Assembly: GCF_900113055.1 (NCBI RefSeq)
Contig: NZ_FONZ01000003.1
Span: 372,001-436,000 of the forward strand
Origin: Flavimobilis marinus
Lineage (GTDB): Bacteria > Actinomycetota > Actinomycetes > Actinomycetales > Cellulomonadaceae
DNA: 64,000 bases
Direction: 5' to 3'
The notes under the pieces were generated by a model. It made no database searches, was not told where the DNA came from, and saw only the letters and a list, made by a program, of their open reading frames with translations. Shown piece by piece: positions 46,639-55,236 of the stretch; position 1 is the stretch's first letter; every line of letters begins with the position of its first letter. The translations under genes and the position numbers were made by a program.

Positions 46639-47570
46639 TCCGGGCGTCCGCCGAGCGCGAGCTGGATCTCCGCCCGCACCTCGTCGAGCAGGGTGCTGAA
46701 CCCGGGCTCCTCGACCGGGAAGTGCCCGCACCCGGCCAGGGTGACGTAGCGCGTCGGCACCGGGAGCGACGCGAGGAAGTCCGTGCTGAGCCCCGGCGGC
46801 GTCCAACGGTCCTCCCCCGGGTGCACCAGCAGCACCGGCGGCCCGTCGTACGCCTCCGGCCGGACCACAGGCCCCGCCTCGAGGAAGTCGCGGAACCACC
46901 GCAGGGGCATCGTGCCACCGCCGCCGCGCCTGTCCCGCAGGACTTCCGCGGTGAGGCCCGGGTGGTTGGAGATCGCCCGCATCGGCGCGATCCAGCGCAC
47001 GGGAACCCGGAGCCGAGCGAGCGCCCCTGGCACGCGTCGCAGCACGGGTATCCCGAGCGTCGCGAGCCAGGGCGCCCGCACGACGGCGGCGCGCACCTCG
47101 GGCCTGGTCGCGTCGAGCAGACACGTGGCCACGACGCGTGAGACGCGGCCGGAGACCGCGGCGGTGTCGACCGCGAGCATCCCGCCCATGCTCGCGCCCA
47201 CGGCGAGCAGGGGACGATCGTCGTGCTCCGCCTCGACGAGGTCGACGAGGAGCCGCTGCCAGCCGGCGTAGAGGATGGGCTGGCGGCCCACCGGGCGGGT
47301 GCGCCCGTAGCCGGGCAGGTCGACGACCGTCACCTCGGCGCCGCACGCGGCCAGGTGCGCGGCGAACGGCCACAGTGCTGCGGCGTTGCCGCCCGCGCCG
47401 TGGATCAGGAGCAGGCGAACGGGCGCGTCGGGCGACCCGACGCGCTCGACGTGCACCTGCCAGCCCTCCCAGGTCCACGTCCGCGCCGTGCGTGGCACCC
47501 CTTCGGGAATTGCCGGTGCGTACGGCTCGTACCGGCGATCCTCGGCGTCGAGCGTGGCGTCGCGTTCCAT
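46635..47570 (-). CDS. Alpha/beta hydrolase
   Basis: 311 residues. LLLIHGAGGNAAALWPFA is the oxyanion region, GASMGG holds the nucleophile Ser, HPGEDRWTPPGL has the acid, and AGCGHFPVEEPG the His, so the triad is complete. The substrate is not predictable. It is convergent with the DUF2599 gene and divergent from the kinase gene, with 58 bp between the two starts. Confidence 0.88.
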   Translation of the reverse strand: MERDATLDAEDRRYEPYAPAIPEGVPRTARTWTWEGWQVHVERVGSPDAPVRLLLIHGAGGNAAALWPFAAHLAACGAEVTVVDLPGYGRTRPVGRQPILYAGWQRLLVDLVEAEHDDRPLLAVGASMGGMLAVDTAAVSGRVSRVVATCLLDATRPEVRAAVVRAPWLATLGIPVLRRVPGALARLRVPVRWIAPMRAISNHPGLTAEVLRDRRGGGGTMPLRWFRDFLEAGPVVRPEAYDGPPVLLVHPGEDRWTPPGLSTDFLASLPVPTRYVTLAGCGHFPVEEPGFSTLLDEVRAEIQLALGGRPD

Positions 47571-47628
47571 CTGTCTGACCCTAGGGTGCGCGTGGCGACC
47601 CTCGGTCGTGCGGGTGGAAGATGGTCAC

Positions 47629-48429
47629 ATGGTGAATCTTGCTTTTGTGGTGGCCGGGTCCGAGGCGACCGGCGGCGCCGGCATCCAGACCGACCTCAAG
47701 ACCTTCCAGCAGCTCGGCGTCTTCGGCGTCGGCGCGCTCACGTGCATCGTGTCGTTCGACCCCAAGAACGACTGGGGCCACCGGTTCGTGCCGGTCGAGC
47801 CTCAGGTGATCGCGGACCAGATCGAGGCCGCGACCTCGACGCACGACCTCGACGTCGTGAAGATCGGCATGCTGGGCACGCCCGCGACCATCGACCAGGT
47901 CGCGACGTCGCTCGCGGCGCAGCCGTGGCGGCACGTGGTCCTCGACCCGGTGCTGATCTGCAAGGGCCAGGAGCCCGGCGCCGCGCTCGACACCGACACC
48001 GCCCTGCGCGCGCAGATCCTGCCGCTCGCCACGGTCGTCACGCCGAACCTCTTCGAGTCCCTGACGCTGTCCGGCATGGACGCGATCGAGACGGTCGAGG
48101 ACCTGACCGAGGCCGCCCGGCGGATCGCGGCCGAGAGCGGCGCGGCCGTCGTTGCCAAGGGCGGGACGGAGCTGCCCGGCCCCGACGCCGTGGACGTGCT
48201 GGTCGAGGGCGACGAGGTCACGATCTTCTCCGTGCCCAAGATCGGCGAGGAGCGCGTGAGCGGCGCGGGCTGCACGTTCGCGGCCGCGATCACCGCCGAG
48301 CTGGCCAAGGGCGCGACCGTCAAGGACGCCGTCGCGGTGGCCAAGAAGCTCGTCACGGCGGCCGTCGAGGCCCGCGTGGCCTCCAAGGCCCCGTTCACGT
48401 CGGTCTGGCAGGGCGCCTACCAGGGCTGA
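47629..48429 (+). CDS. PdxK/ThiD-type ribokinase-fold kinase
   Basis: 266 residues. GSEATGGAGIQTDLKTFQQL is the N-terminal substrate motif and VSGAGCTFAAAITAEL the anion-hole motif with the Cys typical of ThiD/PdxK. TCIVSFDPKNDW resembles pyridoxine kinases more than the HMP kinases, so vitamin B6 salvage is the likelier role; thiamin HMP phosphorylation remains possible. No other thi or pdx gene is near. A family A palindrome follows 16 bp after the stop. Confidence 0.82.
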   Translation: MVNLAFVVAGSEATGGAGIQTDLKTFQQLGVFGVGALTCIVSFDPKNDWGHRFVPVEPQVIADQIEAATSTHDLDVVKIGMLGTPATIDQVATSLAAQPWRHVVLDPVLICKGQEPGAALDTDTALRAQILPLATVVTPNLFESLTLSGMDAIETVEDLTEAARRIAAESGAAVVAKGGTELPGPDAVDVLVEGDEVTIFSVPKIGEERVSGAGCTFAAAITAELAKGATVKDAVAVAKKLVTAAVEARVASKAPFTSVWQGAYQG

Positions 48430-48447
48430 GCACACCCCTTCGATCGC

Positions 48448-48517
48448 CGAGTCCGATAGTCAGGTCCCGAGTCCGATACGAAGCGCTATCGGAGTCGGGC
48501 CCGAACTATCGGACTCG
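48448..48517. repeat. Palindromic repeat family A, copy A4 (70 bp), best preserved
   Basis: The outer arms are perfectly complementary over 16 bp when the flanks are included (CGCCGAGTCCGATAGT at 48445-48460 with its complement at 48505-48520). The inner pair CCGAGTCCGATA and TATCGGAGTCGG is complementary except one position. It lies between the convergent ends of the kinase gene and the acyl-CoA oxidase gene and could also act as a terminator. Confidence 0.92.
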
Positions 48518-48543
48518 GCGGAGTGGGTGGCGCCGTCAGTGCG

Positions 48544-50646
48544 TCAGCGCTTGGAACCAGCCTTCTTCTTCATCGACTTCTCGCTGACCGGCTCGTCACC
48601 GCTCGCGCGCAGGCGCCGGTAGTAGTCGCGGGCCTCGTCCTGACGTTCGCGCTCACCACCGGTCGCGATCGGCGCGCGGTGCAGCCCGGCGTCGAACCCG
48701 AACGCGTCGACGAGGTCCTGCGCGTGGGGCCGCAGACGACGCAGCAACCGCTCGATGTAGCTGGTCACCGTGCGGGCGCGCTGCCCGGACAGCCGCCCGT
48801 TGATCAGGTACCACGCCATGTTCTGCTCGATCAGGTGCAGGCCGAACAGGTCCCGGACCCAGGTCATGACCTGGCGCGTGCCCGCGTCCTCGATCTCGCC
48901 GAGGCCCTTGGTGAACGCCTCCCAGTACAGGAGGTCGGCGTGCGCGCGGGCGGCCTCGATGAGCTCGTGCTGGTGCTCGTTGAACAGCGCGGCGCCCTTG
49001 TCGCGGCTCATCTTCTGCGCGGGACGCAGCGCCTGGGCGACCTCGGCCACCATGGTCTCGACCCGGTCGGTGAGCAGGTCGCGCTGGGCCTCCTCGGAGC
49101 GCAGGTGCCCCGCGGACCGGCGGGCCGAACCCTGGTCCGCGAACGCCTGGGCCGCGCGGGCGATGGGCGTTCGGTACAGGACCGTGTCCGCCGCCTTCTC
49201 GATCGCGAAGCGCGCGAGGCCGCCGACGTCGATCCCCTTCATGTCGTTCGCGTAGTCCGCGAGCAGTCGCTTGCCCACGAGCTGCAGCAGCACGGTGTTG
49301 TCGCCCTCGAACGTCACGTACACGTCGAGGTCGGCGCGCAGCCCGGTGAGGCGGTTCTCCGCCATGAAGCCCGCGCCGCCGCAGGCCTCGCGCGCCACCT
49401 GGAGCGCCTCGAGAGCGTTCCAGGTCGACGTCGGCTTGAGCGCTGCCGCCATGGTCTCGAGGTCCTCGCGAGAGTCGGGGGTGTCGGTCTCCCCGCTGAA
49501 CACCGCGTCGAACAGGTCGAGCAGCGAGTGGTGCGCGTACGTCCCGGCGTAGGCCTGGGCCACGAGCGGGAGCAGACGGCGCTGGTGCTCGGCGTAGTCG
49601 AGGAGCACGACCTCGTCGGTGTCGGAGGCGCCCGTGAACTGCCGGCGCTGGTTGCCGTACGTGACCGCGACGGTCAGGCCGAGCTTCTGCGCGTTGAGCG
49701 CGGCGCCGTCGAGCGACACGCGGCCCTGGACCAGCGAGCCGAGCATCGTGAAGAACCGACGCCCCGGGCTGTCGATCGAGGAGGTGTAGGTGCCGTCCTC
49801 GGCGACCTGGCCGTAGCGGGCCAGCAGGTCCTCGCGCGGCACCCGGACGTTCGTGAAGTGCAGCCGGCCGTTGTCGATGCCGTTGAGCCCGCCCTTGACG
49901 CCGTCGTCCTCGCCGCCGACGCCGGGCAGGAACGCGCCCGCGGTCCCGTCGGGGTTGACCTCCCGGATCGGGACGTAGAAGCAGTGCACGCCGTGGTTGA
50001 CGCCGTTCGTGATGAGCTGGGCGAACACCGTGGCGGCCACGCCGTGGAGCGCGGCGTTGCCGAGGTAGTCCTTCCAGGCCCCGCGGAACGGGGTGTGGAT
50101 CACGAACTCCTGCGTCTCGGGGTCGTAGGTCGCGGTCGTGCCGATGCTCGCGACGTCGGAGCCGTGGCCCGACTCGGTCATCGCGAAGGCGCCCGGCACG
50201 CTCACGTCCATGGCGCCCGGCAGGAGCCGGTCCTGCTGCTCGGGCGTGCCGAGGTGCAGGATCGCGGAGGCGAACAGGCCCCACTGGACGCCGGCCTTGA
50301 TCTGCAGCGAGGGGTCCGCGGCGACGAGCTCCTCGAACCGCGCGATCGAGGCACCGTGGTCGTCGGCGCCGCCTAGGCGCGTGGGGAACGCGCGCAGCAC
50401 GTCGGCCTCGGCGGCGAGAGTCTTGAGCTGTTCGAGCACACGCGCGCGGTGCTCGGGCACGGGCAGGCCCTCGATCTTGGCCATGCGCGGGTCGGCGGCG
50501 AACGCGCGGGCGGCCAGGCGCATGTCACGCCAGCGGCCCAGGAGCTGGGCGCCGAGCGCCTCGACGTCGACCTGCGGGGCCGCGACGGCCTCGTCGGGGG
50601 AAGCGGCGGACGGGGCTGGCCGGCGGTCGGTGGTTGCGGTGCTCAT
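48544..50646 (-). CDS. Acyl-CoA oxidase/dehydrogenase family protein
   Basis: 700 residues, the length of acyl-CoA oxidases rather than the ~390 of ordinary dehydrogenases. AFAMTESGHGSDVASIGTTATYD, VPREDLLARYG, REACGGAGFMAENRLTGLRAD and YVTFEGDNTVLLQL are the family blocks, and a long C-terminal helical domain follows. It makes the first double bond in fatty acid beta-oxidation with FAD. The C-terminus ends in a Lys-rich segment. AAGGAG lies before ATG 50646. It follows the tetR gene on the same strand by 60 bp, probably as one operon. Confidence 0.9.
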   Translation of the reverse strand: MSTATTDRRPAPSAASPDEAVAAPQVDVEALGAQLLGRWRDMRLAARAFAADPRMAKIEGLPVPEHRARVLEQLKTLAAEADVLRAFPTRLGGADDHGASIARFEELVAADPSLQIKAGVQWGLFASAILHLGTPEQQDRLLPGAMDVSVPGAFAMTESGHGSDVASIGTTATYDPETQEFVIHTPFRGAWKDYLGNAALHGVAATVFAQLITNGVNHGVHCFYVPIREVNPDGTAGAFLPGVGGEDDGVKGGLNGIDNGRLHFTNVRVPREDLLARYGQVAEDGTYTSSIDSPGRRFFTMLGSLVQGRVSLDGAALNAQKLGLTVAVTYGNQRRQFTGASDTDEVVLLDYAEHQRRLLPLVAQAYAGTYAHHSLLDLFDAVFSGETDTPDSREDLETMAAALKPTSTWNALEALQVAREACGGAGFMAENRLTGLRADLDVYVTFEGDNTVLLQLVGKRLLADYANDMKGIDVGGLARFAIEKAADTVLYRTPIARAAQAFADQGSARRSAGHLRSEEAQRDLLTDRVETMVAEVAQALRPAQKMSRDKGAALFNEHQHELIEAARAHADLLYWEAFTKGLGEIEDAGTRQVMTWVRDLFGLHLIEQNMAWYLINGRLSGQRARTVTSYIERLLRRLRPHAQDLVDAFGFDAGLHRAPIATGGERERQDEARDYYRRLRASGDEPVSEKSMKKKAGSKR

Positions 50647-50706
50647 CGGGACTCCTTTGTCTCCAGCGGGATCGAGCGGTGCCGGCGAGCCGGCGAGCAG
50701 TGCGGG

Positions 50707-51474
50707 TCAGGTCTGGCGGCGCCCGGCGGCGTCGCGCGCGAGCAGGCCGATCGGGCCGGCCCACAGCCAGGCGGTGATCTGGGTGGCGAACGCCTCGCGG
50801 TCCGGGGTGCCCGGGGCGTCGCGGTTGGATAGCCACCACTCGCCGGTGGCGGTGACGAAGCCGACGGCGCCCGAGGCCCAGGCGTTGATCTGCGCGTCGT
50901 CGTAGTTGTCGCCGCCGACCTCCTGCGCGAACGGCCGGGCGAGCAGCGCGACCACGGAGTGCAGGAACGAGCTGAGCGGGGCGGACTGCGCCGTCTCCCC
51001 GCCGCTCGGGGGCGGCGCGACCGAAGTGGCCACGGGCACGTTGCGCGTGACGAAGTAGTAGACGCTCGGCGAGTGGGCGATCATCGCCAGGTACGCGCTG
51101 ACCATCTCCTGCAGCGCGGCGCGCGGCGTCGAGGCCTGGTGGTAGGCGGCGTCGAGAGTGTCGTGGATCGCGTTGACCACGGCCTCGCCGACGGCGTTCT
51201 GCAGCCCGACCTTGTCCGTGAAGTAGCGGTAGACGATCGACTTCGAGGTGCCGAGCTGGGTGGCGATCTCGTCCATGGAGATGTCGGGGCCCAGGCGGTG
51301 CACGGCCTTGCGGGCGGCGCGCACGAGTTCGGCTCGACGCGCGGCGCGGTGCTCGTCCCAGCGGGTCGAGCGGCCGTCGGGCACAGCGGAGGCGTCGGAC
51401 GCGGCCGTCCTGGTGGAGGGCAGGCGTCCGGCGTTCGTCCCGTGGTCGTCGTCGACCGAGGTGATCCGGCTCAC
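50707..51474 (-). CDS. TetR family regulator of the lipid cluster
   Basis: 255 residues. After a ~45-residue polar N-terminus the HTH is clear (SMDEIATQLGTSKSIVYRYFTDK), followed by an all-helical ligand domain. The GTG 51474 has no Shine-Dalgarno and lies 7 bases from a possible -10, so it may be leaderless. Two inverted repeats in the 62-bp space to the divergent thiolase gene are likely operators. It probably represses both its own strand (with the acyl-CoA oxidase) and the thiolase operon, and may sense acyl-CoA. Confidence 0.87.
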   Translation of the reverse strand: MSRITSVDDDHGTNAGRLPSTRTAASDASAVPDGRSTRWDEHRAARRAELVRAARKAVHRLGPDISMDEIATQLGTSKSIVYRYFTDKVGLQNAVGEAVVNAIHDTLDAAYHQASTPRAALQEMVSAYLAMIAHSPSVYYFVTRNVPVATSVAPPPSGGETAQSAPLSSFLHSVVALLARPFAQEVGGDNYDDAQINAWASGAVGFVTATGEWWLSNRDAPGTPDREAFATQITAWLWAGPIGLLARDAAGRRQT

Positions 51475-51481
51475 GAAACTA

Positions 51482-51515
51482 ACAGTATCAGGTACTGTCG
51501 GTGCTAGGAACTAGC
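51482..51515. promoter_or_regulatory. Two inverted repeats between tetR and thiolase genes
   Basis: ACAGTA-tcagg-TACTGT (51482-51498) is a perfect 6-5-6 repeat and GCTAG-gaa-CTAGC (51503-51515) a perfect 5-3-5 repeat. On the minus strand TACTGT also serves as a plausible -10 seven bases before the tetR GTG. Likely TetR operators controlling both directions. Confidence 0.6.
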
Positions 51516-51536
51516 GCAACGGAGCGAGAGGGAACC

Positions 51537-52874
51537 ATGTCCAACCCCACCACCACCCGCGACGCCTACATCATCGGCGGCAACCGCATCCCCTTCGGCA
51601 AGGTCGGCGGCGCGTACGCCCACGCCTCCAACCAGGACATGCTCACGGCAGCGCTGGACGGGCTCATCGCCCGCTACGGCCTGCAGGGAGAGCGTATCGG
51701 CGAGGTCGTCGCCGGCGCCGTGCTCAAGCACTCCAAGGACTTCAACCTCGTCCGCGAGTGCGTGCTCGGCACGACGCTCGACCCCCGCACCCCGGCCTAC
51801 GACCTGCAGCAGGCGTGCGCGACCGGCGTCGAGGCCGTCATCGGCGTGAGCAACAAGATCCGCCTCGGCCAGGTCGAGTCCGCCATCGCGGGCGGCGTCG
51901 ACAGCACGTCCGACGCCCCGATCGCCGTCAGCAAGCCGCTGCGTCGCGCGCTGCTCGCCGCGTCGCACGCCAAGGACACGATGGGCCGCGTCAAGGCGTT
52001 CGCCAAGATCCGCCCCGCGCACCTCGCGCCCGACGCACCCCGCACCGACGAGCCCCGCACCGGCCTGTCGATGGGTGAGCACCAGGCCGTCACGACCGCC
52101 CGCTGGGGCATCACCCGCGAGGCCCAGGACGAGGTCGCCGCCGCGAGCCACCACCACCTCGCCGCCGCCTACGACCGCGGATTCTTCGACGACCTGGTGA
52201 CCGGCTACCGCGGCCTGGCACGCGACCAGATCCTGCGCCCCGACACCTCGACCGAGAAGCTTGCCAAGCTCAACCCGGTGTTCGGCAAGCGCCTCGACAC
52301 CGAGCCCACGATGACGGCGGGCAACTCCACGCCCCTGTCCGACGGCGCCTCCGCCGTCCTGCTGGGCACGCGCGAGTGGGCCACCGAGCGCAACCTCCCG
52401 GTCCTCGCCCGCGTCGTCGACGCCGAGACCGCCGCGGTGGACTTCGTGCACGGGCACGAGGGCCTGCTCATGGCCCCGACCCATGCCGTCGCGCGCCTGC
52501 TCACCCGCCAGGGCCTGACGCTCGAGGACTTCGACTACGTCGAGATCCACGAGGCCTTCGCCTCGGTCGTCCTGACCACGCTCGCCGCGTGGGCCGACGA
52601 CGAGTACTGCCGCACCGAGCTCGGCCTCCCCGGGGCGCTGGGCACCGTCGACCGCAGCCGCCTCAATGTCAACGGTTCCTCGCTCGCGGCGGGCCACCCG
52701 TTCGCAGCGACCGGCGGCCGCATCGTCGCCTCGACCGCGAAGCTGCTCGCCGAGCGCCAGCAGAACGACCCGCCCGCCGGGCGCCCTGCCCGCGCGCTGA
52801 TCTCCGTGTGCGCCGCCGGGGGCCTCGGCGTCGCCACCATCCTCGAGGCCGCGACCGACGGAGGGACGAACTGA
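51537..52874 (+). CDS. Acetyl-CoA C-acyltransferase (thiolase)
   Basis: 445 residues from ATG 51537 with GAGAGGGAACC upstream. The catalytic Cys94 (QQACATGVEA), the NEAF-type EIHEAF, GHPFAATGGRI and the second Cys in SVCAAGGLG are all present. It belongs to the longer FadA2/FadI-like thiolases. It cleaves 3-ketoacyl-CoA to acetyl-CoA. Its stop overlaps the FabG4-like start. Order and neighbours resemble mycobacterial fadA2 (Rv0243) next to fabG4 and htdX. Confidence 0.92.
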   Translation: MSNPTTTRDAYIIGGNRIPFGKVGGAYAHASNQDMLTAALDGLIARYGLQGERIGEVVAGAVLKHSKDFNLVRECVLGTTLDPRTPAYDLQQACATGVEAVIGVSNKIRLGQVESAIAGGVDSTSDAPIAVSKPLRRALLAASHAKDTMGRVKAFAKIRPAHLAPDAPRTDEPRTGLSMGEHQAVTTARWGITREAQDEVAAASHHHLAAAYDRGFFDDLVTGYRGLARDQILRPDTSTEKLAKLNPVFGKRLDTEPTMTAGNSTPLSDGASAVLLGTREWATERNLPVLARVVDAETAAVDFVHGHEGLLMAPTHAVARLLTRQGLTLEDFDYVEIHEAFASVVLTTLAAWADDEYCRTELGLPGALGTVDRSRLNVNGSSLAAGHPFAATGGRIVASTAKLLAERQQNDPPAGRPARALISVCAAGGLGVATILEAATDGGTN

Positions 52875-54223
52875 TGGCTGACACCTACCTCAACTTCGTG
52901 AGCTCGGGCGTCGGCAAGACGCTCGCAAAGAAGTTGGGCCTGCCGCAGCCGGCGCACCTGCGCCGGCACAAGCCGGGCGCGCCCCTCGTCCCGGGACCAG
53001 TCCTCGTGCTGGGGCCCGACGACGGTCCGTCGGACGCCGACGACGTCGCCGCCGCCCTGCTCGGCTGGGACCTCGACGTCCGCCGCCACCCCGTCTCGGG
53101 CGTGCGCTGGGGCGCCGTCGTGCTGGTGCTGAGCGAGGTGACGCACCCCGAGCAGCACTCGGAGCACGTGCTCGGCCTCGCGACGACGCTGCGCTCCCTG
53201 GCCACGGGCGCGCGGGTCGTCACGATCTCGCGCCAGGCGACGTCGTCGGACGCCCCGGCGCTGGCCGCGGCCCGGCACGGTGTGGACGGGCTCGTGCGCT
53301 CGATCGCCAAGGAGCTGCGCGGCGGGGCGACCGCCAACGGCATCGTGCTCGCCGGTGACGCCCGCGCAGGCGCCGAGGGCACGCTCGCGCCGCTGCGGTT
53401 CTTCCTGTCGGGCAAGTCGGCGTACGTCGACGGCCAGTTCCTCACGGTCAACGACGCCGACGTCGTCGCCCCGGCCGACCTTGACAAGCCCCTCGCGGGA
53501 CGGGTCGCTGTCGTCACGGGCGCGGCCCGGGGCATCGGTGCCGCGATCGCGAAGACGCTCGCCCGGGACGGGGCGCGCCTCGTGCTGGTCGACGTCCCAC
53601 AGGCCGGGGAGCACCTGGCGAAGGTCGCGAACGAGACGCGCGGCACCGCCCTGCAGCTCGACATCACGGCCGAGGACGCCGGGCAGCGCATCCTCGAGCA
53701 CGCCCAGGCACGCCACGGGCGGCTCGACATCGTGGTGCACAACGCCGGCATCACGCGCGACAAGCTGCTGGCCAACATGTCCGAGGACAAGTGGGACTCG
53801 GTCATCGCGGTGAACATCGCGGCGCAGCTGCGCATCAACGACTACCTGCTCGCGTCCGACGCCTTCAGGGACGCGCCGCGCATCGTGTCGCTCGCCTCGA
53901 CGTCGGGTATCGCGGGCAACCGCGGGCAGACGAACTACGCGGCGTCCAAGGCCGGGGTCATCGGCATGGTCCGCTCGACGGCACCGCTGCTCGCCGGCGT
54001 CTCCGGTACGGCGAACGCGATCGCCCCGGGCTTCATCGCCACGGAGATGACCGCGCGCATGCCGCTCGCGACGCGCGAGGTCGCGGCGCGGCTGAACGCC
54101 CTGAAGCAGGCTGGCCGGCCGGTCGACGTGGCGGAGGCGGTCGCGTTCCTGGCCTCGCCCGACGCGGGCGCGGTCACCGGTCAGGTGCTGCGCGTGTGCG
54201 GGCAGAACCTCGTGGGGGCGTGA
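52874..54223 (+). CDS. FabG4-like 3-oxoacyl reductase with extra N-terminal domain
   Basis: 449 residues, nearly the length of mycobacterial FabG4. Residues ~1-205 form a domain that keeps a Rossmann-like shape but lacks a complete nucleotide motif. Residues ~210-449 are a full short-chain dehydrogenase: TGAARGIGAAIAKTL, NAGITRD, the Ser of SLASTSG and the Tyr/Lys of NYAASKAG. It would reduce 3-oxoacyl (or oxidise 3-hydroxyacyl) chains with NAD(P)H. It overlaps the thiolase stop by one base, so the genes form an operon. Confidence 0.88.
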   Translation: MADTYLNFVSSGVGKTLAKKLGLPQPAHLRRHKPGAPLVPGPVLVLGPDDGPSDADDVAAALLGWDLDVRRHPVSGVRWGAVVLVLSEVTHPEQHSEHVLGLATTLRSLATGARVVTISRQATSSDAPALAAARHGVDGLVRSIAKELRGGATANGIVLAGDARAGAEGTLAPLRFFLSGKSAYVDGQFLTVNDADVVAPADLDKPLAGRVAVVTGAARGIGAAIAKTLARDGARLVLVDVPQAGEHLAKVANETRGTALQLDITAEDAGQRILEHAQARHGRLDIVVHNAGITRDKLLANMSEDKWDSVIAVNIAAQLRINDYLLASDAFRDAPRIVSLASTSGIAGNRGQTNYAASKAGVIGMVRSTAPLLAGVSGTANAIAPGFIATEMTARMPLATREVAARLNALKQAGRPVDVAEAVAFLASPDAGAVTGQVLRVCGQNLVGA

Positions 54224-54225
54224 GC

Positions 54226-55128
54226 ATGGCGCCGCTCGAGGTGCCCGCGGACCTGCGGGTCCGGACCGTCGCGATGCCGCGGCTCGGTGCGCTGTATGCG
54301 CGCGGCGCCGGCGGGGCGGTCCGGGGCGCGCTGCCCGGCGGGTCGCGTCCGTCGCCGGCGCTGCCCTCGGTGGGTCACCGCGTCCGGGGCGTGCGCCCCG
54401 ACGTCGGGCACCTGACCGCGTACCAGCACCTGCTGGCCGAGCGCGGCGGCGACGAGCTGCCGTCCGGCTACCTGCACGTGCTCGCGTTCCCCGTCGCGAC
54501 CTCGGTCATGGTCGACCCGGACTTCCCGGCGCCGCTGCTGGGGATGGTGCACCTGGCCAACCGCGCGTCGTTGCTGCATCCGGTGACCGTGACCGACGAG
54601 CTCGAGATCACCACGTGGACGCAGGACCTGCGGCCGCACAAGCGGGGCGCGCAGCTCGACGTCGTCGCGCAGGTGTCGGTCGACGGAGAGGTCGCCTGGG
54701 AGGGCGTCTCGACGTACCTGGCCAAGGGCATGCGCGTGCCGGGCGAGGCGGTCGAGGTCGAGCGTCCCGATGCCGACGCACGCGCGGACGCCCCGATCGT
54801 GTGGTCCCTGCCCGCGAGCGCGGGTCGCGCGTACGCGGCGGTGTCCGGCGACGTGAACCCGATCCACATGTCCGCGCTCACGGCGAAGGCCTTCGGGTTC
54901 CCGCGGGCGATCGCGCACGGCATGTACACCGCGGCCCGGGCGCTGTCCGACGTCGGCGTCGCGCGCGGATCGACCTACGACTGGACGGTCGAGTTCGCCA
55001 AGCCGGTGCTGCTGCCGGGCAAGGTCGCGGTCTCGATCGAGCAGACGCCGAGTGGTTCCTTCACGTACGAGGGCCGCCACCCGAAGTCGGGCAAGCTGCA
55101 CCTGCGCGGCGAGGTCACCCCGCGCTGA
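54226..55128 (+). CDS. MaoC-like (HtdX-type) acyl dehydratase
   Basis: 300 residues in a double hot-dog layout: the N-terminal half is degenerate, and the C-terminal half carries the hydratase motif SGDVNPIHMSALTAKAFGF and the following AIAHGM. This corresponds to HtdX (Rv0241c), again next to FabG4 and FadA2. It hydrates 2-enoyl chains or dehydrates 3-hydroxyacyl chains. ATG 54226 was chosen; a GTG two codons earlier overlaps the upstream stop. A strong hairpin follows. Confidence 0.88.
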   Translation: MAPLEVPADLRVRTVAMPRLGALYARGAGGAVRGALPGGSRPSPALPSVGHRVRGVRPDVGHLTAYQHLLAERGGDELPSGYLHVLAFPVATSVMVDPDFPAPLLGMVHLANRASLLHPVTVTDELEITTWTQDLRPHKRGAQLDVVAQVSVDGEVAWEGVSTYLAKGMRVPGEAVEVERPDADARADAPIVWSLPASAGRAYAAVSGDVNPIHMSALTAKAFGFPRAIAHGMYTAARALSDVGVARGSTYDWTVEFAKPVLLPGKVAVSIEQTPSGSFTYEGRHPKSGKLHLRGEVTPR

Positions 55129-55164
55129 GCTCGCGCGGATCGCGAGCCGCGAGCCGCACCAACC

Positions 55165-55207
55165 TCGGAGCACTTCTGCACGCGTTCGCCGTGCAGAAGT
55201 GCTCCGA
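55165..55207. terminator. Perfect 17-bp hairpin between convergent genes
   Basis: TCGGAGCACTTCTGCAC (55165-55181) pairs fully with 55191-55207 around a 9-nt loop, and partly complementary AAC/GTT flanks extend it. It lies between the MaoC and GH31 gene ends. Unlike families A and B it is a single stem, but it has the same convergent-gene position. Confidence 0.8.
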
Positions 55208-55236
55208 AGTTTGCCAGCCGGGAGGGCGGAGGGCGG

